Below, in pieces: positions 1 to 13,062 of a stretch of 64,000 nt of DNA. A model generated the notes under the pieces. The model made no database searches. It had not been told where the DNA came from and saw only the letters and a list, made by a program, of their open reading frames with translations. A program made the position numbers and the translations under genes. The stretch's first letter is position 1; the number at the start of each line of letters is the position of its first letter. Origin of the DNA: Spodoptera frugiperda. Its lineage: Eukaryota; Arthropoda; Insecta; Lepidoptera; Noctuidae. The stretch is from NCBI RefSeq assembly GCF_023101765.2, contig NC_064216.1:9551545-9615544 (forward strand), read 5' to 3'.

Positions 1-166
1 GTTTTTTATTTTATCGTAAGAAAAAATAGAGGAAAACCTTTTAAAATAATCTACCAGACATGCATTAAAGAAAAAAATTATCATCTACTATCTCTTGCTA
101 TGTTTTGTCCTATCCTATTTAGAGTCATACATTTTTGGACTGATCACAATTTTGGATCGACAACTA
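1..166. other. AT-rich DNA, no gene seen
   Basis: No open frame or recognisable repeat here. The stretch leads up to the left TA of the first MITE. Confidence 0.4.
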
Positions 167-416
167 GGGTTGCCAACTTTTTTTACAAGAAATAAAGTCT
201 ATTTAGGTCTGAGAAGGAAAGTAAACAGTATTTTAGAAAAATTAACAGTATTTTATTTTTTTTAAAAAATATGTGTGAGCGTCTAACATTTAACACTGTG
301 TAGTGTTAAGCATTTTGAAAACAGTATTTTGTATACTTTATTATTGTTCAACAGTAAAAAGTATAATTTAGTGAAAAACAGTATAATACTGTTTTTAACA
401 GTATAGTTGGGAACCC
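167..416. mobile_element. 250-bp MITE with TA target duplication
   Basis: The ends are inverted: GGGTTGCCAACT at 167-178 against AGTTGGGAACCC at 405-416 (11 of 12 pair). TA lies directly outside each end (165-166, 417-418), as expected for Tc1/mariner-type insertion. The interior repeats AACAGTAT several times and has no coding capacity. Family assignment rests only on the TA flanks. Confidence 0.65.
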
Positions 417-1538
417 TATCTACAACTGATAATTATATTTTGAATTGAAAACTAAGGTACAGTAATCACATATTGTTTAAAATGTTTTTAGAATTTAAAT
501 ATGCTACATTCTAATTACCAATTTGTAGGCTGTTCTCCTCACACATTTCTTTACATCTTACATCTGTTTCACCTTACATTTTCTTAGTACATACGCACCT
601 AACTAATTTAACTCCAACACGCGTGATCGTAGAACAAACAAAGTCAACCTTTCCGTACCTTCGCTCATTTTCCTGGTAATGAATTGAAACAAACTGTATG
701 ATTAAAGGGTCCACACATCCTGATGTTGACACGTTGTTTATACTGTTGATTCAACATGGGGGGATCTTGGGAATTACTCGTTTTGTTATTATTTATAATA
801 GTTTTCCGCTCACGTGGTCAAACCCGTTATAAATTGTACACCTAAACCTTCCTCAGGAATTGCTATTGTTCATTGGGGAAATCTGTACGAAAGATAGTCC
901 TACAGTTTTTGAGTCTGTCACGTTCATACAGACAGATGCGATGTATAGGCTTATGATTGATCTACTTTGATTGGATATGTATACTTTATGATTGGCCTAC
1001 TTTGATTGCATATATATATACTTTATGATTGGTCTAGTAGTAACTAGTGATACTGCGAAGTAAGTCGGTGTGAGAGTGAGATTACCGGAGGTTCAATTTT
1101 CCTGCCCCAACTCTTCTGGTGCTGGTTCTATGAGAGACGTGGACTGCTTTCCATCAGGAGATTCTACTGCTTTTTTGCCCTTCTATAAAAACAGAAATAA
1201 ATCTGGAAGTAGGTCCAGAATTTAAGCGTATAACCAATGACCACTCAATCAATAAGGCTTAACCAAACTATAACAGAAACATTAATAAAATAAACACTTA
1301 AACTGTGGCAAATACTCATGTCAAAGTGACAATTTGATTATTAGTTTTATTAGACATTCAATAAGAGATTTAACGATCAACAATAAATCTACGTGACATA
1401 TAAACCATGAATTTTAGTGACCATAATAATGGCACGCCATTGATTTGCGATCTACCCCAGATTCAAAATATATGTAGAGATTAGGACAATAGAAAATAGA
1501 ACGTGAACTCAACTTCGACTGAAAAAAAAACCCATTTC
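417..1538. other. Non-coding stretch, no gene seen
   Basis: AT-rich DNA with short direct repeats around 965-1035 (TACTTTATGATTGG-like units). 1050-1180 resembles decayed repeat DNA. No exon-like frame was found on either strand. Confidence 0.4.
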
Positions 1539-1827
1539 TTATGGAATAAGCCGGTAAACGAGCAGAGCAAGCGGATCACTTGATAGTAAGCAATCGCCGC
1601 CGCCCATGGACACTTGCAACTCCAGAGGCGTTGCAAGAACGTTTTGGGGGTTAGGAATTTAAGGGTTGTTGGGGGATCGGGGATTAGGAAGATTAGAAAG
1701 GGGAGAATTGGGCCTCCGATAACCTCAATCAGACAATGAAACATAACGCAAGCATTGTCGTCGGTTTTTTGTGTATCACTCCGGTCGAGCCGCACCATTC
1801 GTGCCGAAGCATGGCTCTCCCACACTT
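1539..1827 (-). mobile_element. LINE-type 3' tail, family B
   Basis: On the minus strand this reads from a CTCCCACAC-like start through a conserved body (CCCCGATTCCCCAACAACCC) to ATCAGGTGATCCG-like sequence and an A-rich end. The same roughly 290-bp unit recurs at 11368, 12862, 27915, 29413, 37322, 40368, 43050 and 55785, always ending in A. That suits a retroposed 3' tail of a non-LTR element. The parent clade was not determined. Confidence 0.6.
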
Positions 1828-4814
1828 TTAGTAACATTACACTTAATTAAGTGAAATCCTTTAACTTATCTAATTACGATAATAAAAGGAACTGTTCTAC
1901 TGACTGTGATAACAAAAATAAATGCAAATCCGAACTGTATATTAACAGGAAAATCATAAATACTTTATAGTTTTCGAAGCACTTGTAACGACAATTATTC
2001 TGAAATGGAGTTCGCAAGTTAACTTTCCTCAAATTATCCAGTAGCATACCATATTTAGATACTACACTTCAAGTTATACAAAACCAGTACAAACTGACCG
2101 TCGAATGTTTGAAGAAATCATACAAAGCGAGACCAAGATTAAATGGTTTTAGACAACTTGATCTGCACCCAGTGAACATTCCAGGCAGTTATACCTAGAC
2201 CCATCAAAATACCTAGTTTATTACCCGTAATTTAGGGAAATTAGATATTTATGTTACGTCGTTAAGGTTTAAAATTGCTTGGTGTTTTCTTTGTGGAGGT
2301 TTAACAAACCGAGGTGTCTATTTATCTTCGAAGGTGTAGGCAGATGAATTTGTTATGATTTCCAATTCTGCGCTGTTATGGGCCTTTCAAACTGTTTATT
2401 TGTCGTTTGTAAGTTATGATGGAGGAAGTATATGTATAGATTGAGTTACCACGAGGGTTTAGTTTTCAGTTAGGTATTAATTTAGTCGATTTTTTTAAAT
2501 TTCGTTGTTTACTAATAGCATCGCCTTCTATTGCTTCTGGGTTTGTAATTTTCGGTTAACTTTAGCCGATTTTTGAAAATGTTAGACGTATATTAATCAC
2601 GCTCTGTTACTTTGGGCTGTTATCTGCCCAAAGTTTAAGTAGTATTAAAAATGTTATTGAATGTAACTCATTACATTGTTTAAATTGGGATTTATCTTTA
2701 AATTATCGTTACTGTTAACGATGGAGTTTCTTGCTGACGCGCGTATTCTTCTCCATTCGACATTACACTACAAGCACCTAGCTTCACAGACAGATAGACT
2801 GGTAGACTATTATTTTTTTATTTATTAGTTTACGTTTCAAAAGTACCTGCTTATGGTTTAATTGAAATAAATGCTTTGACTTTGACTTTGATAAACAATA
2901 ACGCTGATTTCGTAAATATAAAATATGCTAGATAACCGATCTGGAATTCATGGGGACGTTTTGTTGCTGCTATGACGATGATGAGGACCAATTTAATATC
3001 TTCAATAGACATAACATAAAAACTATTTCCAGTCACAACACGTCATTTCACAAACACTTAAAACCATTTATTTTGTTCAACAACCAAAAAATAAAGGTGT
3101 CAAAGTTTGTGATGCATAAATCACTAACCAATCACAGATGTTACTGCCGAATGCGATGCGTATAATTCAATCGTGTCACTTGCACAAGACAGATATTTGC
3201 TAAAATGTTTAAAGTGACTGTATGACTGGACTATATGCATTTACATTTTGTTCTTGAATGGGTTAGTGACGAGATTTGTTACTATGCTCAATTCCATATT
3301 GCGCGCAATCATAATAATATTATCAGTTTTGATATTGGAGAAAATTTGAAAATTGCTTTTTCCTCTTTTATAATGGTGCAGTAATTGTAGTGCCTTGTCA
3401 CGGGCTGTTGTTTATGATTGATTTTTAATCTTCATTCAATAATGATTCTTATATTCTAGAACATAAAGAATTGAGTATTTAATATTGTGTTTTTCGGCTT
3501 ACTCACGTAACTTTCTTTGACGAGGAACTCGACTAGTCTCACATTCATGAGCAGCATTCCGCGACCTACGATTGAGTATTGAGAATAAGGATTCTCACTT
3601 AGGATAGCAGTAATGCTATTCTTTGCTTTGCTATGCTATTCCTTGCAGTTTAACGTACGACCCCTCTTGTAGCAGGCGAACTAAATTATTGTCGATTTAC
3701 TTTAAAAATGCATTCTACAAGCACTAAAGATAATGACAATCTTCCAAAGAACATCAAAACAAATACTTATACATATTGAGTTTCCCAATAACAAAACAGT
3801 ATCCACTAAACCGAAATGTCACTTTTCTACATACTACATAGTAATTTAACAAACGATACTTAATTGCTTCCTCATTCCCATACGTGCCGTGTCTTAGGCA
3901 CAGTTTGCCCCGTAAATCTATCATCATTGGACAGCCCTGCCAACTTTTCTAATCATTTCTACGTCATTGTCAAGTTATTTAACGACTGTTTCTTTGATTT
4001 CTCTTACTGTGCTTTCAGTGTCTGTTATATCGTGTTGTATTTAATGGTCATACATTGCGTTATAGTGGGGGAAAAGGTTTTCATTCATTATTCTTTACCC
4101 ATAACATCTATTGCAATCCTAATTTGTTTTTTTTTCTTACAATTATTGTGAATGAGTTTGTGTATATGTTTGTTATTCTATCGCGTCACAATGAGGTAAC
4201 AGGGATAGATTAATCTAAACTAAATTCCATGGAAATATTCAACATAATTATTAGCTATTTCAATATAATCATTAACACAGAAATTGCACTTACCATCGAG
4301 GCAGTCCATTGTTGATTCATCACCACTGTGTTCCATATACATGACATATTAATTTTTTTTTTAATTAAAACAAAATTTTCGCTCCAAAATCCAACTCTTT
4401 ACAGAAGAAAACATATTTTATGCATACTTTCCCCACCTTGTTCTACCTTTTTCTACCAGCAAAAGTTGCTGACATTCTGCTGTACTAACTACTGTTATCT
4501 AGGAGCACGGTAGTGCCCCCACCAAGTCGAGCATTTTATCTCTCCGCATATTTTCACTACACAAACTATTCATATTATGCGCTACCATGTCCAGAGATGA
4601 ATCTTACATATTGTACACATAAAATTTATTATAATATGTGCCAATGTGTTTATATTAACGGGAGTTTTAAACTTTTCTGCCAGTAGCAATAATAATTACA
4701 TATTATGAGTGAATTCTCTTATAGTAAATAATAGTTTTTACTATGTACTTGACATCAGTCTTGACATCATCTAGTTATATTAGAAAAAGTTTATCTTTTT
4801 AAAACACCAGCCGA
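1828..4814. other. Non-coding stretch, no gene seen
   Basis: Nearly 3 kb of AT-rich sequence without a credible exon. Short frames at 2950-3165 and 3864-4151 have no recognisable motif and no splice context. 3495-3595 carries one end of the CGGCTTACTCACGTAA-type MITE seen complete at 12642. A 30-bp scrap at 4502-4532 matches the end of the Helitron-like element at 51531. Confidence 0.4.
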
Positions 4815-4915
4815 CCTGTGTCTCCTCTGGTGTTGCGGGTGTCCATGGGCGGCGCTGATCGCTTACCATCAGGTGGGGCCCGTCTGTTCGTTTGCTCACT
4901 ATTCCATAAAAAAGC
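4815..4915 (+). mobile_element. Family B LINE tail, short copy
   Basis: The last 100 bp of the family B unit (CTCTGGTGTTGCGGGTGTCC, then TTACCATCAGGTG) ending in CCATAAAAAA. A 5'-truncated insertion, A end on the + strand. Confidence 0.6.
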
Positions 4916-6310
4916 TATTTACATTTTAGTTCTAATTCGGAACTATGTTCAGGACTTTCTTGGTATGATTAAGAGGAACATGTGTAGTAAGTAGGTGAAT
5001 GAACTTTCCAGTCAACTTGGTTCTAAAATTTGGTACATAGAATTTTGCATGACATAGGTACATTGGTATAGTTTCAGACTAATGATTAGGTCCTGGAAAA
5101 GGACGTTCATTACACTTTTTTTTAACATTTACTTAACCAAAATAGCAGATAATTCTTCCTAAAAGTACTCATCTTCGATCAATTCATCACCAACGACATT
5201 CAGGGCCGAGCTTTTACTAAAGAAGACAAACTCCAACGCCTCTAATTCATTACTCTTGCATTAAAAAAAACACAAGTTACAAGTGAACCAGTAAAAAGCT
5301 GTCGAATCTATAAATACAATCAGTCTGCCCGGCCGTCTGTCTGCCACTGTTTTGTATTTCTGTCTGTCTGTATTTTGATATATTTTACTTTATGCAGGCG
5401 AATTCAGAAACGTCTCCTGTGTATAAATAAACCCAAGGTTTGAAACGACTTAGTTCCTACTCAATGGTTGTTTCTCTTTGTATTTGATTTGTTATTTTTG
5501 TATCGTTTCTTGTATTATATGTTAGTGTTATGTCTGTCTGGCTGGGTGTCAATGTCTTGAGATGAAAGGGCTTGGATTTTGGGTTTGTCATCGGGTTAAA
5601 ATGACCCTGCGGTCGCTGACCGGCGGTCTAGCGCGGTGACTTCTTGTCTAAAAATGTGTGATGATTTTTATTCTTTATTTGGCTGGTGGGCTTTATTTTG
5701 TGGAATAGATTGGTTGACTGTTTTTTGTTTTACGTTGTTATTGTTTCCTTGTTAGTAATTTTATTGTAATGCCTACTCATCAATAAAATTAAGAGTAATG
5801 GATTACACATATTTGAGAGAGACCGCACAGCAGCGGAAAAGAGTATGTAACATAATTGGAAATAATTATGCACCTAATCTTTTCTTTTTACTTAATCAGA
5901 CTCAGTTTTGACTTAATTATTATACAGGAATGTTTTTTTTTTATTTAGTATTTATGCTACAAAGCATTAATTACTAAAACCAATTTAGATTTATAGTATG
6001 TTTTGTCTGAGGGCTGAAAATAGCCATAAATTCTAACCACACTTGTAGTTTCTACTAAATTGTTTTAGGCTTAATGATCCTCTTTAGGTTTCGTTTTCTG
6101 TCTAGTCGTAAAAAAGTCGTTAAACAATTGTCTAGAATAACATAGGTAGAGTGGAGAAAGTTTATTATTTATTTTAATTGATTTTTTTAGTTTAATCATT
6201 GCCAAGAAAATATAGACATCTTGTTATAAGCAGTGACTGTAAGTCAGCTAAAGACAACAAATATAACAGAATCTCCAAATCATATTAAATCTATACATCA
6301 AAAAATAATT
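4916..6310. other. Non-coding stretch, no gene seen
   Basis: AT-rich sequence with CTGTCTG runs near 5330-5375. It has a GC-richer patch at 5590-5640 (GACCGGCGGTCTAGCGCGG) that may be an old repeat. No gene was recognised. Confidence 0.35.
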
Positions 6311-6590
6311 GACTGCCTCGTTGGTCTAGTGGTCGCAACTACGACTACCAGACAAGAGGTTTCGGGTTCGATTTTCAGGTCGACTACGAACGTACTACTG
6401 GGCTTTTTTCGGTATTTCAAAAAAAATCTCAGTAGTTGCACGGAGTCTGTATTGCGCCATATAGGTAATATGGCAATAGTCTCACCCCCTTATACATTGG
6501 ACTTATAACACAAGCGGTAAAAAGTGGGTGTAGGTACATTGTATAGCGGCATTACGTACCATAATGTGCACCTCTGCCTACCTCTCTCAA
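6311..6590 (+). mobile_element. tRNA-derived SINE (family C)
   Basis: It starts with an A-box-like TTGGTCTAGTGGTCGCAAC and has a B-box GGTTCGATTTTC near 6364, spaced as in a tRNA head. A longer tRNA-unrelated body follows. The same body occurs inverted at 21296-21580 and 38000-38285. It is not a functional tRNA, because the arms do not fold consistently. Confidence 0.6.
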
Positions 6591-7019
6591 GGCTAAAGGA
6601 AAAAATAAATACCAATTTCTATATGAAATTACTTAAATTAACTCGAAACTCCCACGCAGAAGTACCAGGGTAGCAGAATTGGCTGGCGGCTGGCCGATAA
6701 TTGTTCATTGTGGTTTACCGTCAAACATAAAAATATAATAAGGAACCGAATGGAACTGGCACATTTATTTCACCTTTTCGGTGAAGGAAACTGCCCTTGT
6801 GTAATAGGCCTTTCAATCTCTCATACTGTTGTGAGTATGGATTTGTATTTTTGTGGGATAAATCTCGCTGTAGATAAGAAGGTGTATAATTTACACACTA
6901 GCACACTATAATAAACACACTAGCACTTGGAGCAATAGAGTTGACAAACTCTATTGCTCTCAAGTAGCCACAATAAATAAATCGAGTTTAGAGTTGAGTC
7001 TTAGTGTTTGGTTATGGGT

Positions 7020-7158
7020 GTTTTTGAAGGGGGAAATCATCCAATGACTCGTCCCGCCGTTGGCAAGGCGAGAGGGAGTATCAGGCTCTTACTGACTAAA
7101 AACCACCCCGTTCCTTCTCCTGCATTTCAAGCTGGGGTAGTTTGTAGCTCCGATGATG
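7020..7158 (-). mobile_element. R1-like LINE 3' tail (family A), decayed
   Basis: Reverse-oriented copy of the commonest repeat in the window. Its T-run end is on the left, followed by ATCATCCAATGACT and GACTAAAAACCACCCCGTTCC. The paired copy in block B is at 23602-23738. Confidence 0.6.
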
Positions 7159-7876
7159 TTATGGGTTGACACAGATGTTATGACTGAAACGTAATTAACA
7201 AACTTATGTTTTTCTGAGGAGGTATACATATACTTTGTAGAATGGCCAAACACCATCATCGTAAGTTATAAAACAAAATAGGGCTGACCTTCCTTTCAAC
7301 TAACGAAAAAAATATCTTGAAGTAGTTTTTCAGTCAGATAACACAGACTTTAAAGACTTATTTGAAAACCCCCGAAAATCCCCGACTTATTAGTATACAA
7401 ACAAATTATCAAAACACTTTAACAGACGACCAAAGCAAAACAAATCATCATTAAAAAAAAACCTTAATAAAAATCTTTAAGAAGGATTATCCCAAACCGA
7501 AAAAGATAATCTGGTCATCCCACAGAGTACTTACCCGCGAACCTCATCAGTGTTGGTCGTTTAAAAATAAACATTATTGCCTATATTTCCTCCAGAACAA
7601 ATACTCGTCGGTGCGTAGGTGACAGGTCCATTCCCTCTCATCATTATTGAAAAATATTTTTTTTACGACTGAACGATTTATGAGACCATTTCGTGGTGTA
7701 AGGCGATTGTAATTCCGAGAGTTTAACTTGACTCATTATTGGAGGTATGCGTAATCGATTTGTGAAGTAAGAAGAAAACATCTTCTTGAACTGGTTGAAG
7801 TTCGTTCTTAATGATAAATAATAATATTGCTTCTACACGAGTAATTAAAAATTAACTGCAATGATTTTTGAATCTG

Positions 7877-8025
7877 TGCCCTTAGTACGAGTTTTCTTTA
7901 CGTTTAAACGAGAGCTTGTTCGGTACTCTGATTGGTTGGTATATTCGATCCGGCTAATCAGAGCGTCGAACGCGCACATGTTTTGGTTACTTTAAACGTT
8001 AATCAAACTCATACCAAGGGTACTG
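7877..8025. mobile_element. MITE with GTACCCTTAGTACGAG-type ends (family M)
   Basis: Ends CCCTTAGTACGAGTTT and AAACTCATACCAAGGG pair imperfectly. The interior holds a second inverted pair, CTGATTGG and CTAATCAGAGCG. Relatives are at 19490-19640, 24462-24605, 36090-36225 and, degraded, 46950-47045. No coding capacity. Confidence 0.55.
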
Positions 8026-8285
8026 AAATCTAAGGAATAAACCAGTATACTGAAGAGCAGTTTAAAGTAGACCGCATAGTCGCTTACTACCAAGTCACCA
8101 TATGGCTAAACACCGACCCATTACTAATAAAAAAAAATATATTAAAAAGTACTGGACAAATTTTACAATGCATCCAACCTGTGGAAACCATGTGGAAGTC
8201 ATTGATGCAGGCTCAGTCGTCCAGTAATCGATTCTCAAAAGCTTTTTGACTCGTTAACGAATAAAAACCAATAATATTTTTAGTT

Positions 8286-8443
8286 AACTAAAAATTACAG
8301 CTTACTCACGTACATTAATGAAGTAAAGCTCTACTAGTTTCGAGTCACAGAGGAAACTTTTTAACATGAACAGCGTACGGGAGTCTGCAATCGCGTAGAG
8401 CTTTTCTCCATTAATGTACGTAAGTAAACCGTGATTTTTAGTT
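8286..8443. mobile_element. MITE with CTTACTCACGTACATTAATG ends
   Basis: Inverted ends of about 49 bp. The left arm reads AACTAAAAATTACAGCTTAC and the right arm is its near complement ending TTTTTAGTT. Copy B at 24868-24988 has an internal deletion relative to this one. It belongs to the same broad group as the MITE at 12642. Confidence 0.55.
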
Positions 8444-8755
8444 AATTTAGTAGGTCTCACGATAGCTCTTATAAAAATTATTTTTAGTAAATTATTGTCA
8501 CTAGGATTGTCTTTAAATAACTAACTGCCAAGAAACAGTACTTAAAAGATTAAGTAGCTATAAAATGGACTTCTGAGTAAGCGAAATTGGGCTCGATTTC
8601 TGTGTCAGAGAAAGTACGATAAAATTGGTTTTCAATTTCGTTGTTCTGAGAATTTCCCGAATAATTGAAGGACAATCGAAGACACAATAATCATAGTCCG
8701 TTCGACTTTTGTAAAAAGGACTGTAATGACTATAAGACATTTTTATACGGAATCC

Positions 8756-9136
8756 TTTTTTTTTGAAGGGAGAAAACCTTCCAAAGCCTTCTCTCACCTT
8801 GGGCGAGGCGAGAAGAAGTGTTAGACTCTTACTGACTAAAAACCACTCTGTTCCTACTTTTTCTTTTCGAGCCGGAGCCCCGGTAAACCCGCTAGACAGT
8901 CTGCAGTTATACGGAACCCTTTTTTTTGAGGGGGAAAATCATCCAATGCCTTCTCCCGCCTTGAGCGAGGCAAGAGAGAGTGTCAGACTCTTACTGACTA
9001 AAAACCACCCAGTTCCTACTCCTGCTTTTCGAACCGGAGCCCCGGTAAACCCGCTAGGTAGTCCGCAGCTCCGGATCAGACATCAGCCCTACTGGGCCCC
9101 ATCTGTGGTGGTCTGATAGCTCTTTGAGGCGCGCGC
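8756..9136 (-). mobile_element. Two R1-like LINE tails inserted at one target
   Basis: A first tail (8756-8907) and a second, longer tail (8920-9136) sit in the same orientation. The 12-mer TATACGGAACCC, or a close variant, lies before, between and after them (8744-8755, 8908-8919, 9137-9148). The 117-codon open frame across them is a repeat translation, not a gene. Block B repeats the arrangement at 25304-25679. Confidence 0.7.
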
Positions 9137-9451
9137 TATACGGACCCCTAGAAACGTCTTCACGTAGTCCCAATACCATTTAACTGTGTGAACGTTTTAA
9201 TAGGTAATGACCACTTAGGTGGCCGATCTTTATGGCTGTTTTATAGTTCACATATATTTTCCCTTAAACGGATAATTACTTGAATAAAAACAATTAGTGT
9301 AGCCCAACAATTTTATTAATTTCCATCGATAATGGTTCATAATTATTCCAGTATGCAATTTGAATCGTAATAAAATTGTAAATAAGTTATTAATTTCATG
9401 TTTTTTTTATATCTAATTAAAGTTCTAAAAAAGTGTTTATATATGAAGATC

Positions 9452-9525
9452 TGTGACTCCTCTGGTGTTGCGGGTGTCCATGGGCGGCGCTGATCACTTA
9501 CCATTAGGTGACACCCTATTACATA
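9452..9525 (+). mobile_element. Family B LINE tail fragment
   Basis: CTCTGGTGTTGCGGGTGTCC followed by TTACCATTAGGTG. Counterpart in block B near 26027-26085. Confidence 0.5.
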
Positions 9526-10289
9526 AGCTATTGCTATATCCTTAGAATATAATGCTGTCTTGTTCTTTTTCCGTGGTTTAAAAAAGAAATCTGTAAAAAT
9601 TTTGTATTAAAAAATCTAATTAGAACTCAACTAATACTTAAAGCTATTTTATTTGATTTCATAAAAGTAAATACACATAGGTACACGCTAATAAATTTAT
9701 ATATACACTATAAAGGTAGTTCACACATCAATTTAAATTGATTAAACATCGTCTTAATTGATTAGACTTCGTAGAATCATAAAACTGCATATAATATAGT
9801 GATATATCGTTACTACATTTCCCGGAGATTAGCAATGAAGATGTGTATGCGTATATTTATGTTATGTTAACCCTTATTAAATATGATTTAATATCTAGTT
9901 AAGTATGTTTATATAAAAGTGTTTGATGCACGCGAGAGATCAATAGTTCCATAGTACATAGGTACTTATTAACAAAAAATATATCAATTTAATTTATATA
10001 TTCAGTTCCTGATGGGTATAACCTGGGTGTCTTCACAGCCCGAGTGAATAGTTTACTTATGGGCAGACGTGCTCCATCGTACGCATCATCACTTACCATC
10101 AGGTGAGATAGCGGCCAAACGTCGACCTATTAAATGTAAAAAAAGTTTTTAGTTCAAATGTTTTACGACAGTCATTCCTTTATGATAATGCATGCTAAAC
10201 ACCTTACGATTTGTCTGTGCAGTTTTAACTATACAGTTAATTCGTAGTCCATAGAGCCTACACGACCTTACGATTGAATTGTGTAGTTT

Positions 10290-10790
10290 TAACTTTACTG
10301 TCAATATTTTATTCCAGACCATAATCTACCCCTGTTCCAAATTTCATACTAATCCCTTCAGCCGTTTTGATGTCATTGAGTAATAACAATAATATACACA
10401 AACTCACAAGATTTCCCATTTATATTAGTATATGGTAAGACTATACAACTATCTAATAATAATTACACAATATATTATAAACATTTGCGCGTAACCGTTG
10501 TAAGTACGGAATAAATTTTCTTTAACGTTCAATAAAATATGTAATTTAAACTTATGATGTTTTGTTTCAAATACATAAATGAAACTTTTGCCTCTAAGGT
10601 TTTATTTACAGGAGTTATTATGTTTATACTTAACTAGCTTCTGTTAGCTGCTTCGCCTACGTTCCCAAGGGATAATAAGTGGCTTATATGTTATTCTAGA
10701 TCATGATCTACCCCTATTCCAATTTTCATGTCAATCTCTTGTAACTGTTTGGACGTGAAGGAGTAATAAAACAAACAAATTTTCACAATT
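10290..10790. repeat. Decayed dispersed repeat with two LINE tails
   Basis: Two segments (10310-10440 and 10640-10780) share TAATCTACCCCTGTTCCAAA-type sequence and CGTTTTGATGTCATTGAG-like sequence. These are common in lepidopteran interspersed repeats that begin CTAGCTTCTG. Family not settled. No coding sequence. Confidence 0.4.
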
Positions 10791-10806
10791 GTAATACTTA
10801 TTAGGA

Positions 10807-10957
10807 TTTTTGAAGAGGGGAAAGTCATCCAATGGCCGCCTTGGGTGAGGCGAGAGGGAGTGTCAGACTCTTACTGACTGACTAAAAACCACCCCGTTCC
10901 TTCTGCTGCTTTGAGCCGGAACCCCGGAAACCTATGACGTTGTCCGCAGCTCCGAAA
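10807..10957 (-). mobile_element. R1-like LINE tail (family A)
   Basis: T-run on the left, then CATCCAATGGCCGCCTTGGG, GTGTCAGACTCTTACTGACT and GTCCGCAGCTCCG. The allelic copy is at 27368-27512. Confidence 0.65.
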
Positions 10958-11367
10958 TTTATTTTACATGCCACTAATTAATTTACACATGAAGTTCATT
11001 TGCTAACGTTAAAATGCAAAAACTTATACCAGGTAAATTGTTAACTAATATCTGAAGGTCAAAACCGGTCAGCAATTTTCCAAACAAATTATAATAAAAC
11101 GTAATACAATAACGAAGTTAAAATTTACGAGTTCACGTTAACTACCAGTTAATATACACACAAAGAACCTTTGTGGCTACAAATGGTAATTCTAGGGTTC
11201 ATAAAAGCTCAACTGTACCTCTACCATAAGTTTACAGCAATAGGTAGTATTTGTCGATACTCGATAGTGATGACGTAATTTTTACGTATGGTGAATTTTA
11301 GTTCCGTAAGTGACCACTAGAGGCGCTGTAAATTATTTTCATAGAAAAATTTACATCGTCGCTATCG

Positions 11368-11675
11368 AGTAAACGAGCAGACGGATCACCAGATGTTAAG
11401 GAATTGTCGCCGCTTTACACCTGAAACACCAGAGGCGTTACAAGTGCGTTGCCGGCCATTTGGGGGTTAGGAATTTAAGGGTTGTTGGGGAATCGGGGAT
11501 TGGGAAGGGGGGTAATTGGTCCTCTAGTACCTCACTTACTCAACGAAATACAACGCAAGCGTTATTTCACGGTTTTCTGTGAGGCCGTGGTATCACTCCG
11601 GTCGAGCCGGTCCATTCGTGCTGAAGCATGGCTCTCCCACACGCATGGTTCTCCCACAAGCATGGCTCTCCCACA
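11368..11675 (-). mobile_element. Family B LINE tail, long copy
   Basis: Long family B unit on the minus strand, including GGGTTAGGAATTTAAGGG and GTCGAGCCGG. Its upstream end holds a threefold CATGG(C/T)TCTCCCACA repeat (11626-11675). The allelic copy is at 27915-28238. Confidence 0.65.
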
Positions 11676-12641
11676 CTTATATCGACAAAATACTATTATT
11701 TTAAGCTCATGGTAGAGGTTACCCTACCGTTAGCTAAATATGTAAGGAAATACTTAGAGTTGTAAAATACGAGGTACTTGGTTATGTTATTAACTGATTT
11801 TAGTATGTAATTGTCATTGGTATTCGATGTTTTAGGTATAAGGTGTTGTTTGTGTTTTAGTACTAGGTGAAATTAACTGAGATTCTTAAATGGGCGTTAA
11901 CATAGGTTTGGTTTACATTTTATAAACTGGAAATATAACAGTGCTATTAAGTCACTAAATATTGAGTATTGATATAAAATTATCAATAGATAGTGACAGC
12001 GGAAATTTTATTTTAAAATCTTCCAAAAGCTTAATTAATATACCAACGTATTTTAGATTTTAGCTAATTGCTTTTGAATCGAAAACCATGCACTCATTTA
12101 CAATTACTTCGACATTAACGTAATTTTCGCACCGAACAATATTTTACTCGACCTACAGATGCCACAACTCAAACAGGCTACATAAACAAGTCAAGAATGT
12201 TATGCAACAATAGAAAAAAAATGGCGCAGAAACCAGAAAGAGATTATTAAAGAAAAATAGAATAATATTCTAAGTGGTTATGGTGAAACATTGATAAACA
12301 GGAGCATTGCAACGTTTTTTTACTGACTTATATGGGGCTACCAGTTACAATACTGTGTTCACATCAAGCTACGCACAACCAGTTTAACTTGGCCCCGCTT
12401 TGTACGAACTTTTCGCACATTCAAAGGCCAGTTTATACTGGTTTTGTATAGCTTGATTTGCAGCCGTGTGTACTATGATCGAGTTTAATCACCTACGACT
12501 TGCTGTGGCCTTGGTTAATTGGAATTCCTTATTGTAGTTTTTTTTTTTCATTGTTTTTGTTTTGAAATGTTTTATGGGGGTTTAGGGTTGTTTTCTATAG
12601 AACATATAATATTTTATTGTAACTTTCGTGGGACATACTAA

Positions 12642-12780
12642 ATTAATTATTATGTTATCGGCTTACTTACGTAATGTTTTGAATGATATGCTCATGAATA
12701 TGAGCCTCTAGCATGGCTTGAAACTAGTCGAGTTCCTCGTCAAAACATTACGTGAGTAAGCCGATAACATAATAATTAAT
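12642..12780. mobile_element. 139-bp MITE with about 41-bp TIRs
   Basis: The left arm starts ATTAATTATTATGTTATCGG and the right arm is its complement, with one mismatch in the first 41 bp (CTTACTTACG versus CTTACTCACG). The copy at 29194-29332 has the same length. Single ends of the family occur near 3495 and 55005. No coding capacity. Confidence 0.75.
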
Positions 12781-12861
12781 ATTATATTTTGTCTTGATCT
12801 TAAATTTAATAAAATTAAACTGTGAAGTAGCTAATTAAAAGTAAATCAGCGTCTTCGTTTT

Positions 12862-13062
12862 AAGCTTTTTTGCCGGCCTTTTGGGGTTACAAATTTAATG
12901 GTTGTTGAGGAATCAGGAATTGCGAAGATTGGGAAGGGATAATTGGGCCTCAGGTAACCACACTCACACAACGCAAGTTGCTTCACGTCGGTTTTCTGTG
13001 AAGCCGTCGTATCACTCCGGTCGAGCCGGCCCATTCTTGCCGAAGCAAGGCTCTCCCACACT
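12862..13062 (-). mobile_element. Family B LINE tail
   Basis: Contains TTGGGGTTACAAATTTAATG and GTCGAGCCGGCCC. Allelic copy at 29413-29618. Confidence 0.6.

Noticed and set aside
4502..4532. A third full Helitron-like element
   Set aside because: Only about 30 bp (GAGCACGGTAGTGCCCCCAC) match. The rest of the element is absent.
8763..9116. 117-codon open frame (also 25308-25661)
   Set aside because: It is the antisense-side translation of two retroposon tails. The repeated protein segments mirror the repeated DNA.
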